The notes: a model not told the origin generated them from the letters alone. A DNA stretch of 64,000 nucleotides from Caulobacter endophyticus (GCF_029543245.1 NZ_JARQWV010000019.1:59465-123464); one strand, 5' to 3'. Positions 25,349 through 34,591 are shown, numbered from the stretch's first letter. Made by a program: numbers and translations.

Positions 25349-28300
25349 ATGAAGCCTAAGAAGCGCCGACCGCTCGACTTTTCCACCCTGCCGGTGGAGA
25401 CGCCCCGCGACGATGCGGCGCCTGCTTTCGGCCTGCCCGAGTCGGAGCCTTTCGCCGCCGCCGAGCCGGATCCGGACGCCCCCGTCAGCGAGCCGGACAA
25501 CGACCTCGACATCGCCGACCTGCCGGAGGCCGGTTTCCTGGCCGCCCCGCCGCGTGGCGCCCGTCCGCCGTCCTACCAGCCGCCCGAGCCGCAGGCTGAA
25601 GCCGCGCCCGAGCCGCTGACCTCGACGATCGCGCCCGAGCCTGAACCTGCGCCCGAGGTCGAACCAGAGCCGGTGGTCGAGCCGACGCCCGAGCCGTTCG
25701 AGCCGCCGCTGCGCGAAGACCGTTCGACCGCGCGCCGCTCGTTCTTCCGCGGTTCGGCCCCGCTGGAACCGATCCAGCCCGAGCCCGAGCCGGTCGCGGA
25801 GGCGCCGCCTTCGCCGCCCGAACCCATGCCCGAGTTCGCGCCGCCGCCCGAGCCGCGCAGCCGCCGCACGCGCACGGTCGAGCGGTCGCCGGCCGACGAC
25901 CTGTCGCCGCTGCCCACCTTCCTGACCGCGCCGGCCGCGGCCCAGCCGCCAGCGCCGCGTATCGAGCCCGAGCCGCCGGCCAAGTCCGAGCCGGCCCCGC
26001 GCCCGCCCGCCCAGGAGCGCCCGGTGCAGACCCTGTCCGAAAAGGCCGATCGCAAGCCGATGCCCGGCGGGCTCTACTGGAGCCTGGCGGTCTGCGTCGC
26101 CGCCCTGTGGGCCGTGGCGCCTGTGCTGTTCGCCCTGGGCTACGGGCCGAGTCTGCCGCTGCCGATCACCATGGCGGTGTTCGCGGCGCTGGCCGCTGGT
26201 CCGGCCGCCTTCATCCTGCTGGCCGCCTACATGCTGCGCCAGGCCATGGGCGTCTCGGCCGAGCTGCGCCGCACGCGCCAGCTGACCGACCAGCTTCTGA
26301 CCCCCGCCACCCTGGCCGCCGCCGGCGCGACCGGCGTGGTCGACGCCCTCAGCGGCCAGATCGACGCGGCCACCAGCGCCGCCGACGCTGCGCGCGAGCG
26401 GATCGTCACCCTTCGCCAGGCCCTGGCCGAAGAGACCGCCCGTCTGGTCGAGGCCGCCGACTCGTCCAGCCGCATGGCCAAGCAGCTGGCCGAGGGCCTG
26501 GGCCATGAGCGCAGCGCCATGCAGGCCCTGTCGGCCACCCTCGACACCCAGTCCACCGCCGTGGTCGACGCCATCGGCAGCCAGGCGCGCATGGTCGCCG
26601 AGGCCTCCGACCTGGCCGAGACCCAGCTGCGCGAGGCCGAGGCCGCCCTGGCCGCCCGCGCCGCCGACCTGGCCGCCGCCGCCGCCGAAGCCTCGGACGC
26701 CGCCCGCGTCGGGGCCGAGGACCTGTCGCGCCAGATCGCCCGCCTGGAAACCGCCGGCCAGGGCGTCGGCGACCAGATCGGCAGCGTCGAACGCAGCCTG
26801 GCCTCGCAGCGCGCCGCCCTGGTGGCCGCTGCCCAGGCCCTGCGCGCCGACCAGGAGGACTTCTCCTCCGAGACCGAGACCCGCACCGCCCAGCTCACCG
26901 AGTTCGTGGCCTATACCCGCGTCGGCGCGTCCGAGCTGGGCGACATCGCCGCCATGGGCGCCGAGGTGCTGCGCGGCCTGATCGTCTCGTCCGGCGACCA
27001 GCTGCGCGAGATGGCCGAGGCCGCCCGCGCCGAGCGCGAGGCCCTGGCCGCCGAGACGCAAGCCGCCCTGGCCCGTCTCGAAGCCGCCGCCGCCGACCGT
27101 CGCGGCGACCTCGAGGGCGAGCTGACCCGGGCCATGAACGCCATCATCGACGCCGCCCAGCGGGCCGGGGAGGGCGTCGAGCTGCGCGTCGAGACCGCCC
27201 GCGGCCGCGTCGACCAGCTGAACGAGATCGCCTTCTCGGCCGGCCAGAAGGCCGACGCCGTGTTCGAGTCGCGCATGCAGGAAGCCCGCGACCTGATCGA
27301 GAACGCCGCCCAGGTGGTCGAGCAGGCCGGCGCCCGCACCGCTCAGAAGCTTGCCGAAAGCGTCGAGACCGCTCGCACCGCCATCGCCGAGATGGAGCGC
27401 CTGCTGGTCGAGGCCGGCCAGAGCAGCGCGGCCCTGCCGGGCGAGGCCCTGGCCCGCGCCGCCGAGGTCCGCGCCCAGATCGAGAAGGGCATCGACGACC
27501 TGCGCGCCGCCGCCCGCCGCACCGCCGAGGAGACGGCGGCCATCGATCAGGCCTTCCAGGACCGCGTACGCCGCAACTACGAGATGCTGAGCGAGGCGGT
27601 CACCCAGATGAACGCCGCCGCCGCCCAGACGCCGAGCTTCGCCGCGCCGCCGCAGAGCCGCGGCGCCTCGGCCCTGGTGCGTCCGCCGCAACCGGCGGCC
27701 CAGCCGGCGCCTCAGCCCGCCCCGCAGGCTCCGCCGCCTCAGCAGCGCCAGGCGCCGCCGCCTGCGCCCGTGCAGCCCGCGCCGCAGCCGCCGCGAGCCC
27801 AGACCCCGCCGCCGGTCTATCCCAACGACGACTTCGCGCCGCTGGAGCCGCCGCCGCGCCAGCGCCTGAAGCTGACCCCGACGGCCACCGACGACGAGTT
27901 CCGCACCATGTTCGACGCCGCCGGCGGTCGCGGCGCGGCTCCGGCGCCGCCCGAGCCCGCGCAGGACGAAGGCGGCTGGAGCTGGAAAAACCTGCTGGGC
28001 GACATGCAGGGCAGCTCGCCCGGCGACGCGGCCCTGGGCGAGAAGCTGGCCGGCGAGATCCTGGCCATGGGCATCGACCCGTCGGCCCTGCTGCCGCGCG
28101 GCCGCATCGACGAGATCGCCGCCGCCATCCAGACCCACGACGAGGCCGGCGCCCGCGAGGTGGTCAAGAAGCTGGCCCCCGCCGCGATCCGCCGCCTGGT
28201 GCGCCGCCTATTCTCGGACGCCACGCTGAAGGCCAACGCCGAACGCTTCGTGCGCCGTTACGCCGGCATGGTCAGCGAGGCCGCCCAGCAGGACCGCGAG

Positions 28301-28384
28301 GGCTTCCTCGTGGCCGCCCTGCTGGCCTCCGAGGCCGGCCGCGCCTACCTGCTGCTCGACGCGGCGGCCAGCGACCTGGCCTGA
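25349..28384 (+). CDS. tipN: TipN-like polarity (birth-scar) protein
   Basis: Large 1011-residue membrane protein. The layout is a Pro/Glu-rich cytosolic region (1-235), two adjacent membrane helices (about 241-263 and 268-292), a long Ala/Glu-rich coiled coil (about 300-760), a second Pro/Gln-rich linker (765-860) and a conserved C-terminal helical domain (KKLAPAAIRRLVRRLFSDA). This is the plan of Caulobacter TipN, which marks the new pole after division and guides flagellum placement and chromosome segregation. The start is taken at ATG 25349 (MKPKKRRPLDF), not the TTG 18 bases upstream. A GANTC site lies at 25224. Assignment rests on architecture and host; the protein is longer than the roughly 890 residues known for C. 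crescentus. Confidence 0.72.
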   Translation: MKPKKRRPLDFSTLPVETPRDDAAPAFGLPESEPFAAAEPDPDAPVSEPDNDLDIADLPEAGFLAAPPRGARPPSYQPPEPQAEAAPEPLTSTIAPEPEPAPEVEPEPVVEPTPEPFEPPLREDRSTARRSFFRGSAPLEPIQPEPEPVAEAPPSPPEPMPEFAPPPEPRSRRTRTVERSPADDLSPLPTFLTAPAAAQPPAPRIEPEPPAKSEPAPRPPAQERPVQTLSEKADRKPMPGGLYWSLAVCVAALWAVAPVLFALGYGPSLPLPITMAVFAALAAGPAAFILLAAYMLRQAMGVSAELRRTRQLTDQLLTPATLAAAGATGVVDALSGQIDAATSAADAARERIVTLRQALAEETARLVEAADSSSRMAKQLAEGLGHERSAMQALSATLDTQSTAVVDAIGSQARMVAEASDLAETQLREAEAALAARAADLAAAAAEASDAARVGAEDLSRQIARLETAGQGVGDQIGSVERSLASQRAALVAAAQALRADQEDFSSETETRTAQLTEFVAYTRVGASELGDIAAMGAEVLRGLIVSSGDQLREMAEAARAEREALAAETQAALARLEAAAADRRGDLEGELTRAMNAIIDAAQRAGEGVELRVETARGRVDQLNEIAFSAGQKADAVFESRMQEARDLIENAAQVVEQAGARTAQKLAESVETARTAIAEMERLLVEAGQSSAALPGEALARAAEVRAQIEKGIDDLRAAARRTAEETAAIDQAFQDRVRRNYEMLSEAVTQMNAAAAQTPSFAAPPQSRGASALVRPPQPAAQPAPQPAPQAPPPQQRQAPPPAPVQPAPQPPRAQTPPPVYPNDDFAPLEPPPRQRLKLTPTATDDEFRTMFDAAGGRGAAPAPPEPAQDEGGWSWKNLLGDMQGSSPGDAALGEKLAGEILAMGIDPSALLPRGRIDEIAAAIQTHDEAGAREVVKKLAPAAIRRLVRRLFSDATLKANAERFVRRYAGMVSEAAQQDREGFLVAALLASEAGRAYLLLDAAASDLA

Positions 28385-28388
28385 TCCC

Positions 28389-28952
28389 GTGCTGAAGCGC
28401 GCCTTCGACTTCGCCGCCGCCGCGGCGGGCCTTTCCGTGCTGGCTCTGCCGCTGCTGGTGGTGGCCGTGCTGGTGCGCGCCACCTCGCCGGGGCCGGCGG
28501 TCTACTGGTCGCAGCGGGTGGGGCGGGGCAATCGCCTCTTTCCGATGCCCAAGTTCCGCACCATGCGGATCGACACCCCCGAGGTCGCCACCCACCTGCT
28601 GGACGATCCGCACCGCTGGCTCACCCCGGTCGGGCCGTTCCTGCGCAAGACCAGCCTGGACGAGCTGCCGCAGCTGTGGAGCGTGCTGGTGGGCCATATG
28701 AGCCTGGTCGGCCCGCGCCCGGCGCTGTTCAATCAGGACGACCTGGTGGCTGCTCGCACGGCCGCAGGCGTCGACGCCCTACGTCCCGGCGTCACCGGCT
28801 GGGCCCAGATCAACGGCCGCGACGAGCTGGCCATTCCCGAGAAGGTCGCGCTGGACGCCGAGTACCTGGCCCGCGCCTCGTTCCTGTTCGACCTGAAGAT
28901 CCTGCTGGGCACGGTCGCGCCCGTGGTGCTGGGCAAGGGCGTGCGCGCCTAG
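28389..28952 (+). CDS. Short bacterial sugar transferase (phosphoglycosyl transferase)
   Basis: A 187-residue monotopic phosphoglycosyl transferase that would load a sugar-phosphate onto undecaprenyl phosphate. One N-terminal membrane segment is followed by PGPAVYWSQRVGRGNRLFPMPKFRTM, KTSLDELPQLWSVLVG, MSLVGPRPAL and PGVTGWAQINGRDEL. It is the short PglC-like form without the multi-helix N-terminus of WbaP/HfsE enzymes. The GTG at 28389 lies 4 bp after the tipN-like stop, so it is co-transcribed with it. Probable role in surface polysaccharide. Confidence 0.9.
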   Translation: MLKRAFDFAAAAAGLSVLALPLLVVAVLVRATSPGPAVYWSQRVGRGNRLFPMPKFRTMRIDTPEVATHLLDDPHRWLTPVGPFLRKTSLDELPQLWSVLVGHMSLVGPRPALFNQDDLVAARTAAGVDALRPGVTGWAQINGRDELAIPEKVALDAEYLARASFLFDLKILLGTVAPVVLGKGVRA

Positions 28953-28956
28953 CCTC

Positions 28957-28981
28957 GGAACGTCGCCGTGTACGGAGCGTT
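28957..28981 (+). promoter_or_regulatory. EcfG/SigT general-stress promoter
   Basis: GGAAC (28957-28961), 16 bases, then CGTT (28978-28981). This matches the alphaproteobacterial EcfG consensus exactly and lies 29 bp upstream of the PRC-barrel start codon. Confidence 0.75.
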
Positions 28982-29010
28982 GGCTCGGTGCATCAACACG
29001 GAGACACGCC

Positions 29011-29379
29011 ATGAAGCGGATCGCCCTGACCGCCGTCGCCTTCGCCCTGGTGGGCGGCGCGGCCTTCGCCCAATCGACCATCGCCCGCGACGAGACGCTC
29101 AGCGCCAAGGGCAGTTTCACCGTCGGCCAGATCGAGGACGCCGACGTCATCGACTCGGCCAACAAGAAGGCCGGCGAGGTCGAGCACGTGCTGCTGGACG
29201 CCGCCGGCAAGCCCACCGCCGTGGTCATCGAGATCGACCGCGTCGGTCCCGACAAGAAGGTGGTGGTGGCCCTGGCCGACGTCTCGGTCGCGCCCGAGCC
29301 GGGTGACCCGAACGACTACCTGGTGCGCACCAAGCTGACCAAGGACCAGCTGGCCAACCTGCCGGACTGGAAACCGTAG
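29011..29379 (+). CDS. Exported PRC-barrel domain protein
   Basis: A 122-residue protein with signal peptide ending AAFAQ and a PRC-barrel fold: VGQIEDADVIDSANKKAGEVEHVLLDAAGKP then VVIEIDRVGPDKKVVVAL. PRC-barrel proteins of this size are common in alphaproteobacterial stress regulons. A perfect EcfG promoter precedes it, so induction under general stress is expected. Molecular function is unknown; a structural or RNA/protein-binding role is possible. Confidence 0.85.
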   Translation: MKRIALTAVAFALVGGAAFAQSTIARDETLSAKGSFTVGQIEDADVIDSANKKAGEVEHVLLDAAGKPTAVVIEIDRVGPDKKVVVALADVSVAPEPGDPNDYLVRTKLTKDQLANLPDWKP

Positions 29380-29392
29380 GGGCTTCTCAACC

Positions 29393-29485
29393 GTAAAATC
29401 CCCGCGAAAGCGGGGACCCGGGCTTTTTCTGAAACGCGGGGCGCTCGACGATAAAACGCCTGGGCCCCCGCTTTCGGGGGGTACG
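29393..29485. repeat. Intergenic repeat (GTAAAATCCCCGC class)
   Basis: The left half is GTAAAATCCCCGCGAAAGCGGGGACC. The right half is GGGCCCCCGCTTTCGGGGGG with a degraded end (GTAC). It is nearly the same sequence as 41861-41956. It lies between convergent stops. Confidence 0.85.
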
Positions 29486-29494
29486 GGTGAGGGA

Positions 29495-30943
29495 TCAGCC
29501 TAGCTCGCTGTAAGCCTTCTCGACCGCCGCCACGAACCGCGCGTCGCCCGCCAGTCGGGCCGGGAACACCGCATCGACCGCGAGGAACGCGGCGACATCG
29601 CCCTTCACGTCGCCCGGCAGGGCCTGAACGACGGCCAGCAGCTGGCCCGCCAGCGGGTCGGTGACGGCCACGCCCTCGGCGGCGCGCAGTTTCAGGAACT
29701 GGAACCAGGCGGCGATCGGCACGGCCAGGCGCTCGACGCTGCGGCCGGCCTCCAGGGCGTCCTTCACCGTGCCGAGAATGCGGAAGGGCAGTTTCTGCGA
29801 ACCGTCCCAGGCGATCTGGCTCAGCAGGTGGCGGATCTCGGGATTGCGGAAGCGGTCGAGGATCGCCTCGGCATAGGCGGCCAGGTCCAGGCCGCGCGGC
29901 GCGGTCAGGGTGGGGATGATATCCTTGGCCATCAGGTCGCGGGCCAAGGCCTCCAGGGCCGGATCGCCGACCGCCTCGAACACCGTCTCGTGGCCCTTCA
30001 GCAGGCCGGCATAGGCCAGGGTCGAGTGCACGCCGTTCAGCAGGCGCAGCTTGGCCCGCTCGAACCCGCGCACATCGTCGGTCAGAGTCACGCCGACGCT
30101 GGCCAGATCCGGCGCGCCGTCTCCCAGCACGTCCTCGACCACCCACTGGGTGAAGGCTTCGCGCTGGATCGGCCATGCGTCGGCCAGGCCCGTGGCGGCC
30201 TGCACGCGGGCGCGCAGAGCGTCGTCGGTGGCGGGCGTGATGCTGTCGACCATGGTGCGCGGGAATGCGCCGTTCTGCTCGATCCACGCGGCCAGGGCCG
30301 GATCGACGGCCTGGGCGAAGGCCACCGTGGCCGCCTTCAGCCGCCAGCCGTTGTCGGCAAGGTTGTCGCAGGCCACCACGGCGTAGGGCGCAAGGCCGGC
30401 GGCGAAGCGACGGCGCAGGCCCTCGACGATGTAGCCCACGGCGCTGACCGGGCAGCCGGGCTGCGCCAGGTCGTGGACGATGTCGGGGTGGCCGGTGTCG
30501 AGCTTGCCTTCGCCGGTCAGGGTGTAGCCCTTCTCGGTGACCGTCAGGGTGACCATGCGGGTCTGTGGGGCCGCCAGGCGCGCGAACACCGCCTCGGGGT
30601 CTTCGGGCGCGACCAGCACCTCGCGGATCGAGCCGATGACGCGGAAGCTGGTCTCGTGGTCCAGCTGGGCCAAGGTGTAGAGGCCGTCCTGCGGCGACAG
30701 CGCGTCGCGCACGCCGGGGCTCTTCAGCGAGACGGCGCAGATGCCCCAGCGTGGGTCCTGGGCCAGCAGCCGGTCGAAATAGAAGGCCTGGTGAGCCCGG
30801 TGGAAGGCCCCGGGACCGAAGTGGACGACGCCGATCTGCACCTTGTCGCGGTCATAGGCCGGCAGGGCCACGCCGGGCAGGGCGGCAGCGGCGCTGGTGG
30901 CGGAGAGGCGCAGGGCCTGGCTGGCGGCGGTGTCGGTGGTCAC
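29495..30943 (-). CDS. Mannitol dehydrogenase-family oxidoreductase (fructuronate reductase/polyol dehydrogenase)
   Basis: A 482-residue NAD-dependent long-chain polyol dehydrogenase. The N-terminal Rossmann motif is GVVHFGPGAFHRAHQAFY. The catalytic region is VACDNLADNGWRLK and FPRTMVDSITP, then the helical domain with KLRLLNGVHSTLAYAGLLKGHETV. It could be UxuB (fructuronate to mannonate) or a mannitol/arabinitol dehydrogenase. The GTG at 30943 has GAGG 7 bases upstream; in-frame codons further upstream are rejected. It stands alone. Confidence 0.85.
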   Translation of the reverse strand: MTTDTAASQALRLSATSAAAALPGVALPAYDRDKVQIGVVHFGPGAFHRAHQAFYFDRLLAQDPRWGICAVSLKSPGVRDALSPQDGLYTLAQLDHETSFRVIGSIREVLVAPEDPEAVFARLAAPQTRMVTLTVTEKGYTLTGEGKLDTGHPDIVHDLAQPGCPVSAVGYIVEGLRRRFAAGLAPYAVVACDNLADNGWRLKAATVAFAQAVDPALAAWIEQNGAFPRTMVDSITPATDDALRARVQAATGLADAWPIQREAFTQWVVEDVLGDGAPDLASVGVTLTDDVRGFERAKLRLLNGVHSTLAYAGLLKGHETVFEAVGDPALEALARDLMAKDIIPTLTAPRGLDLAAYAEAILDRFRNPEIRHLLSQIAWDGSQKLPFRILGTVKDALEAGRSVERLAVPIAAWFQFLKLRAAEGVAVTDPLAGQLLAVVQALPGDVKGDVAAFLAVDAVFPARLAGDARFVAAVEKAYSELG

Positions 30944-31142
30944 GGGGGCGCCTCGATAATGATCCGGCGGGTCTTCAGAGCCCGCCCGGACGCCTAGATG
31001 AGCCAGGAAGACACCGGTGGCAATGGCGGTTTCGCAAAGACTTCCGCTGCGGCGCCCAGACCGGCGAGAAACCTGCGAGGCGTTATAATTTTCACATAAA
31101 ACCGAGCCGTGCGCCGCCACCCTGGCTGGGTAGGGGAAGATC

Positions 31143-31493
31143 ATGCGTGCGATTCTGACGATTTTGGCGCTGCTGGCTTTGAGCGGCTGCAGCCGGGTGG
31201 AGGCCGATACGCCCGCAGCCCAGCGCGAGGCGGTGACCAGGGCCTGTCTTGAGGGAAAGCTGGTGCCCTTCGGCCTGAAGCTCGATCGGGTGGGCTGCGC
31301 CTGCGCGTCCAACGTCCTGCAAGCGCAGCTTTCGCCCAAGGCGATGACCGCGCTGGAGGATTATGCCCGCGGCCGCAAGGACGGCTTCGAGTCCGCGCGC
31401 GCCGGACTGGGCGGCGATGAGAAGCTGATGCTGGATCCCGAGCGTTCGTCCGGCTCGCCCGACCTGCGCAAGGTGGCGGCCGACTGCCTCTGA
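31143..31493 (+). CDS. Small lipoprotein, function unknown
   Basis: A 116-residue protein with lipobox LSGC at residues 13-16. The mature part is polar and has cysteines in RACLEGK, GCACAS and ADCL, suggesting disulfides in the periplasm. It lies 33 bp upstream of the flavoenzyme gene on the same strand and may be transcribed with it. No family recognised. Confidence 0.7.
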   Translation: MRAILTILALLALSGCSRVEADTPAAQREAVTRACLEGKLVPFGLKLDRVGCACASNVLQAQLSPKAMTALEDYARGRKDGFESARAGLGGDEKLMLDPERSSGSPDLRKVAADCL

Positions 31494-31526
31494 GTTAGGG
31501 GGCGAGAACAACAAGTGGGGGAAACG

Positions 31527-33128
31527 ATGCAGACCAAGCGCTACTTCGCCAGCCGGCGGGACTTCCTGGCCGCGGGCGGCTTCCTGGCGGCCAGCGCCGC
31601 ACTCGCGCCCGTGGCGGCCTATGCCAGGGACCCGCGCCTGGGCGCCCTCCCGCCGACGCCCAAGCCGGGCGGTCCGCCGGAAACCCGCTGGGCCCAGCTT
31701 TCAAAGGCGCTGTCGGGTCGCCTGCTGCGCCTGGGCGACGCCGACTACCAGGTGATCGCCCTGCCCAACAACCTGCGCTACGCCCACACCCTGCCGCAGG
31801 GCGTGGCTCGCTGCGCCTCGGCCGACGAGGTCGGCTTCGCTGTCCGCTGGGCCCGCGAGAACGACATCCGGCCGATCATCCGCGGCGGCGGCCACTCCTA
31901 TGCCGGCTATTCTGTGACGGACGGCCTGCTGATCGAGACCAGCCTGATCAATCACGCCCACTACGAAAAGACGACCGGCGTAGTCCGCTTCGGGGCGGGG
32001 GCGCGCAATCGCGATCTCTATCGCCGGCTACGCGCCGAGGATCGGGCTGTGACCCACGGTCGCTGCCCGTCGGTGGGCGCTGCCGGCTTTCTGTTAGGCG
32101 GCGGCATCGGCTTCAACATGCGCGCCCATGGGGTGGCCTGCGACCAGCTGGTCGACAGCAAGATCGTGCTGGCCGACGGCTCGCAGCGCAGCCTCTCGAA
32201 GACCGCCCCGGACGCGCGCGACAGGGATCTTTTCTGGGCCTGCCAGGGCGGCGGCGGCGGCAATTTCGGGGTCAGCACCGAGTTCGCCCTCCAGACCTTC
32301 GACGTGAAGGGCAAGGTGGTCACCGTCTTCGATCTTTCCTGGAGCCGCACGCCCGAGATCCGTCCCGCGGTTTCTGTCGAGGCTCTGGGCGCCATGTTGA
32401 TGGAGGCGCTCAACGCTGCGCCGGGCAAGCTGGGCTCGCGGGTGTCGTTCGGGGCGATCACGCCGTTGCAGTACAAGGCCGGCTACGACGTGCCGATCAG
32501 CGTGCTGGGCCAGTACGCCGGCCCGCGCGAGGAACTGCTGAAGATCCTCAAGCCCGTGCTGGACGCGGCCGCGCCCACCGGCGGGGCGGGGATCAACGAG
32601 CTGCCTTACTGGGCGGCGCAGGACTTCCTGCACGAGGACGGCTTCGCGACCTTCTACCAGGAGCGTTCAGGCTTCGTCAGGAACCCGAAGTTCGGCCTCG
32701 AGGATCTGGCGCTGGGCTTCAAGCACCTGCGCCAGTGGCCCGGCGTCAACGGCTACTGCGACCTGCGCTTCTTCCAGACCGGCGGGGCGATCAATGTGCC
32801 CAAGCCGGGCGACACCGCCTTCGTGCACCGCGACAGCCACTGGCTGATGGTGGTGGGCCTCTACTGGAGCGAGGGCGACAGCCACAACAAGATCCTGCTC
32901 GACGCTAACCGCGTCTGGCAGGACGAGTTCTACGCCGCCATGTGGCCGCGCGCCGGCGGCGGGGCCTACCAGAACTTCGCCGACCCCTCGCTGTCGCACG
33001 ACCCGTCCAAGTCGGACTATTTCGCCACCGCCTATTACGGCGAGAACCTCGATAGGCTGAAGGCCATCAAGGCCAAGGCCGACCCCGATCGGGTGTTCAA
33101 CTTCAGCCAGGCGATCCCGCGGCCCTAG
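31527..33128 (+). CDS. Tat-exported FAD-dependent oxidase with BBE domain
   Basis: A 533-residue berberine-bridge-enzyme-like oxidase. The ATG at 31527 follows GTGGGGG and begins a Tat signal (SRRDFLAAGGFLAAS). The FAD_binding_4 domain has RGGGHSYAG, whose His is the covalent flavin anchor, and GRCPSVGAAGFLLGGGIG, whose Cys is the second anchor, so FAD is probably bicovalent. The C-terminal BBE segment includes YFATAYYGENLDRLKAIKAKADP and VFNFSQAIP. It probably oxidises a sugar or secondary alcohol in the periplasm. Confidence 0.88.
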   Translation: MQTKRYFASRRDFLAAGGFLAASAALAPVAAYARDPRLGALPPTPKPGGPPETRWAQLSKALSGRLLRLGDADYQVIALPNNLRYAHTLPQGVARCASADEVGFAVRWARENDIRPIIRGGGHSYAGYSVTDGLLIETSLINHAHYEKTTGVVRFGAGARNRDLYRRLRAEDRAVTHGRCPSVGAAGFLLGGGIGFNMRAHGVACDQLVDSKIVLADGSQRSLSKTAPDARDRDLFWACQGGGGGNFGVSTEFALQTFDVKGKVVTVFDLSWSRTPEIRPAVSVEALGAMLMEALNAAPGKLGSRVSFGAITPLQYKAGYDVPISVLGQYAGPREELLKILKPVLDAAAPTGGAGINELPYWAAQDFLHEDGFATFYQERSGFVRNPKFGLEDLALGFKHLRQWPGVNGYCDLRFFQTGGAINVPKPGDTAFVHRDSHWLMVVGLYWSEGDSHNKILLDANRVWQDEFYAAMWPRAGGGAYQNFADPSLSHDPSKSDYFATAYYGENLDRLKAIKAKADPDRVFNFSQAIPRP

Positions 33129-33140
33129 GGGGCGGCGGGG

Positions 33141-34001
33141 TCAGGCCGCGTCCAGCCCGATGTCGAGCACGGGCGCGGAGTGGGTGAGGGCGCCGACGCT
33201 GATCACGTCGACGCCGGTCTCCGCGATCGCGCGGACGGTGGTGAGGTTCACCCCGCCCGAGGCCTCCAGCACCGCTCGGCCCTTGGCCAGCGAGACGGCG
33301 GTCTCCAGGTCGTCCAGGCTGAAGTTGTCGAGCATGACGACGTCGGGGCCGTGCTTGAGAGCGTCTTCCAGCTGGTCCAGGCCGTCGACCTCGACCTCGA
33401 CCTTCACGAGGTGGCCGGCGAAGGCGCGGGCCCGGCGGACAGCCTCGCCGACCCCGCCGCAGGCGGCGACGTGGTTGTCCTTGATCAGGATGGCGTCATC
33501 CAGGCCGAAGCGGTGATTGACCCCGCCGCCGCAACGTACGGCGTACTTCTCCAGCGCCCGCAGGCCCGGCGTGGTCTTGCGCGTGTCGACAATGGTGGCT
33601 CCCGTGCCCTCGACCAGGCGCACATAGGCCCGGGTCAGGGTGGCGATGCCCGACAGTCGGCCTAGCAGGTTCAGGCCCGTGCGTTCGGCGGCCAGCACGG
33701 CGCGGGCATTGCCCTCGGCGCGGGCCAGCACGGTTCCCGGCGTCGCGTCGGCGCCGTCGGGCGTGACCACCTCGAAGGTCGCGGTCGGATCGAGGGCGGC
33801 CAGCGACAGGCGCGCGCACGACAGGCCCGCGACCCGGCCGTCCTGGCGGCTGGCGAACACCACCGAAAGCCGCGCGTCGGCGTCGATGCAGGCCAGGCCC
33901 GTGATGTCGCCGGCCCGGCCCAGATCCTCGGCCAGGGACAGGTCGACAATGGGGCGGACGAGAAGGTCGGGCAGCGGCTCGATACGGGTAAGGACGGTCA
34001 A
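33141..34001 (-). CDS. nadC: Nicotinate-nucleotide pyrophosphorylase (carboxylating)
   Basis: Converts quinolinate and PRPP to nicotinate mononucleotide, the third step of de novo NAD synthesis; 286 residues. Recognisable motifs are EDLGRAGDITG, RTGLNLLGRLSGIAT, DTRKTTPGLRALEKYAV, GGGVNHRFGL, VMLDNF and LEASGGVNL. It starts at TTG 34001 with the stop of the Uma2 gene overlapping by 4 bp. Last gene of the nad operon; converges on the flavoenzyme gene. Confidence 0.95.
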   Translation of the reverse strand: MTVLTRIEPLPDLLVRPIVDLSLAEDLGRAGDITGLACIDADARLSVVFASRQDGRVAGLSCARLSLAALDPTATFEVVTPDGADATPGTVLARAEGNARAVLAAERTGLNLLGRLSGIATLTRAYVRLVEGTGATIVDTRKTTPGLRALEKYAVRCGGGVNHRFGLDDAILIKDNHVAACGGVGEAVRRARAFAGHLVKVEVEVDGLDQLEDALKHGPDVVMLDNFSLDDLETAVSLAKGRAVLEASGGVNLTTVRAIAETGVDVISVGALTHSAPVLDIGLDAA

Positions 34002-34591
34002 AACAGCTCCGACAGCGGAATGCGGACTTCGGGCGCGAACAGCGGCGACACGGCCGCGGCTTCGCCTTCGTGGACGGTGGTTTCGGCCCAGGTCCCGTCG
34101 GGACGCGGCTGGCTGAAGACGGTCAGGCGGCGGGCTTCCGGCTCCGCCACCCAGTACTCGGGCACGCCGGCCTTGGCGTAGAGCCGGATCTTCACGGTCA
34201 GGTCGTTGCCGAGCGACGAGATCGAGACCTCGACGACCAGGACGGCGGCTTCGGCATTCGCGTACTTTCCCTCGGGCGCCCTAGCGACGAGAACATCAGG
34301 ATCCGGCGCGCTGTAACGCCCGAGCTTGAGTGTCGAACCGGCGAAGACCTTTAAGGCCGAGGGCGGTGAAAGCCCTCGTACCGCACTCTTCAGCGCCGCG
34401 CCCACGTTGACGGTGACTTCACCGTGGTCGAGAGAGGCCGGCGCCATGTGGATGATCTTCCCTTCGATCAGTTCTACGTGGCCGGAGACGTCGGCGAACA
34501 CGCCGGCCTGGTCCATGCGCTCGTACTGGTCGAAGTCGAACAGGAACTCGGTGTCGCCCCGTTCCTCGAAACCCGCGTTGGTCGCCGTCAT
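33998..34591 (-). CDS. Uma2-family (DUF820) PD-(D/E)XK nuclease-fold protein
   Basis: A 197-residue Uma2 protein. The restriction-endonuclease-like core is visible: VELIEGKIIHMAP, PDPDVLVAR, VLVVEVSISSLGNDLTVKIRLYAKAGVPEYWV. The D, E-x-S and K positions of the family are kept. Function of Uma2 proteins is unproven. Unusually it sits between nadB and nadC, 29 bp after nadB, with its stop overlapping the nadC start, so it is translated as part of the NAD pathway operon. Confidence 0.85.
   Translation of the reverse strand: MTATNAGFEERGDTEFLFDFDQYERMDQAGVFADVSGHVELIEGKIIHMAPASLDHGEVTVNVGAALKSAVRGLSPPSALKVFAGSTLKLGRYSAPDPDVLVARAPEGKYANAEAAVLVVEVSISSLGNDLTVKIRLYAKAGVPEYWVAEPEARRLTVFSQPRPDGTWAETTVHEGEAAAVSPLFAPEVRIPLSELF

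Noticed and set aside
25235..28138. 967-residue open frame antisense to the tipN-like gene
   Set aside because: The Gly/Arg/Leu-rich composition and exact antisense placement are what high-GC codon bias produces; the plus-strand protein has clear domains.
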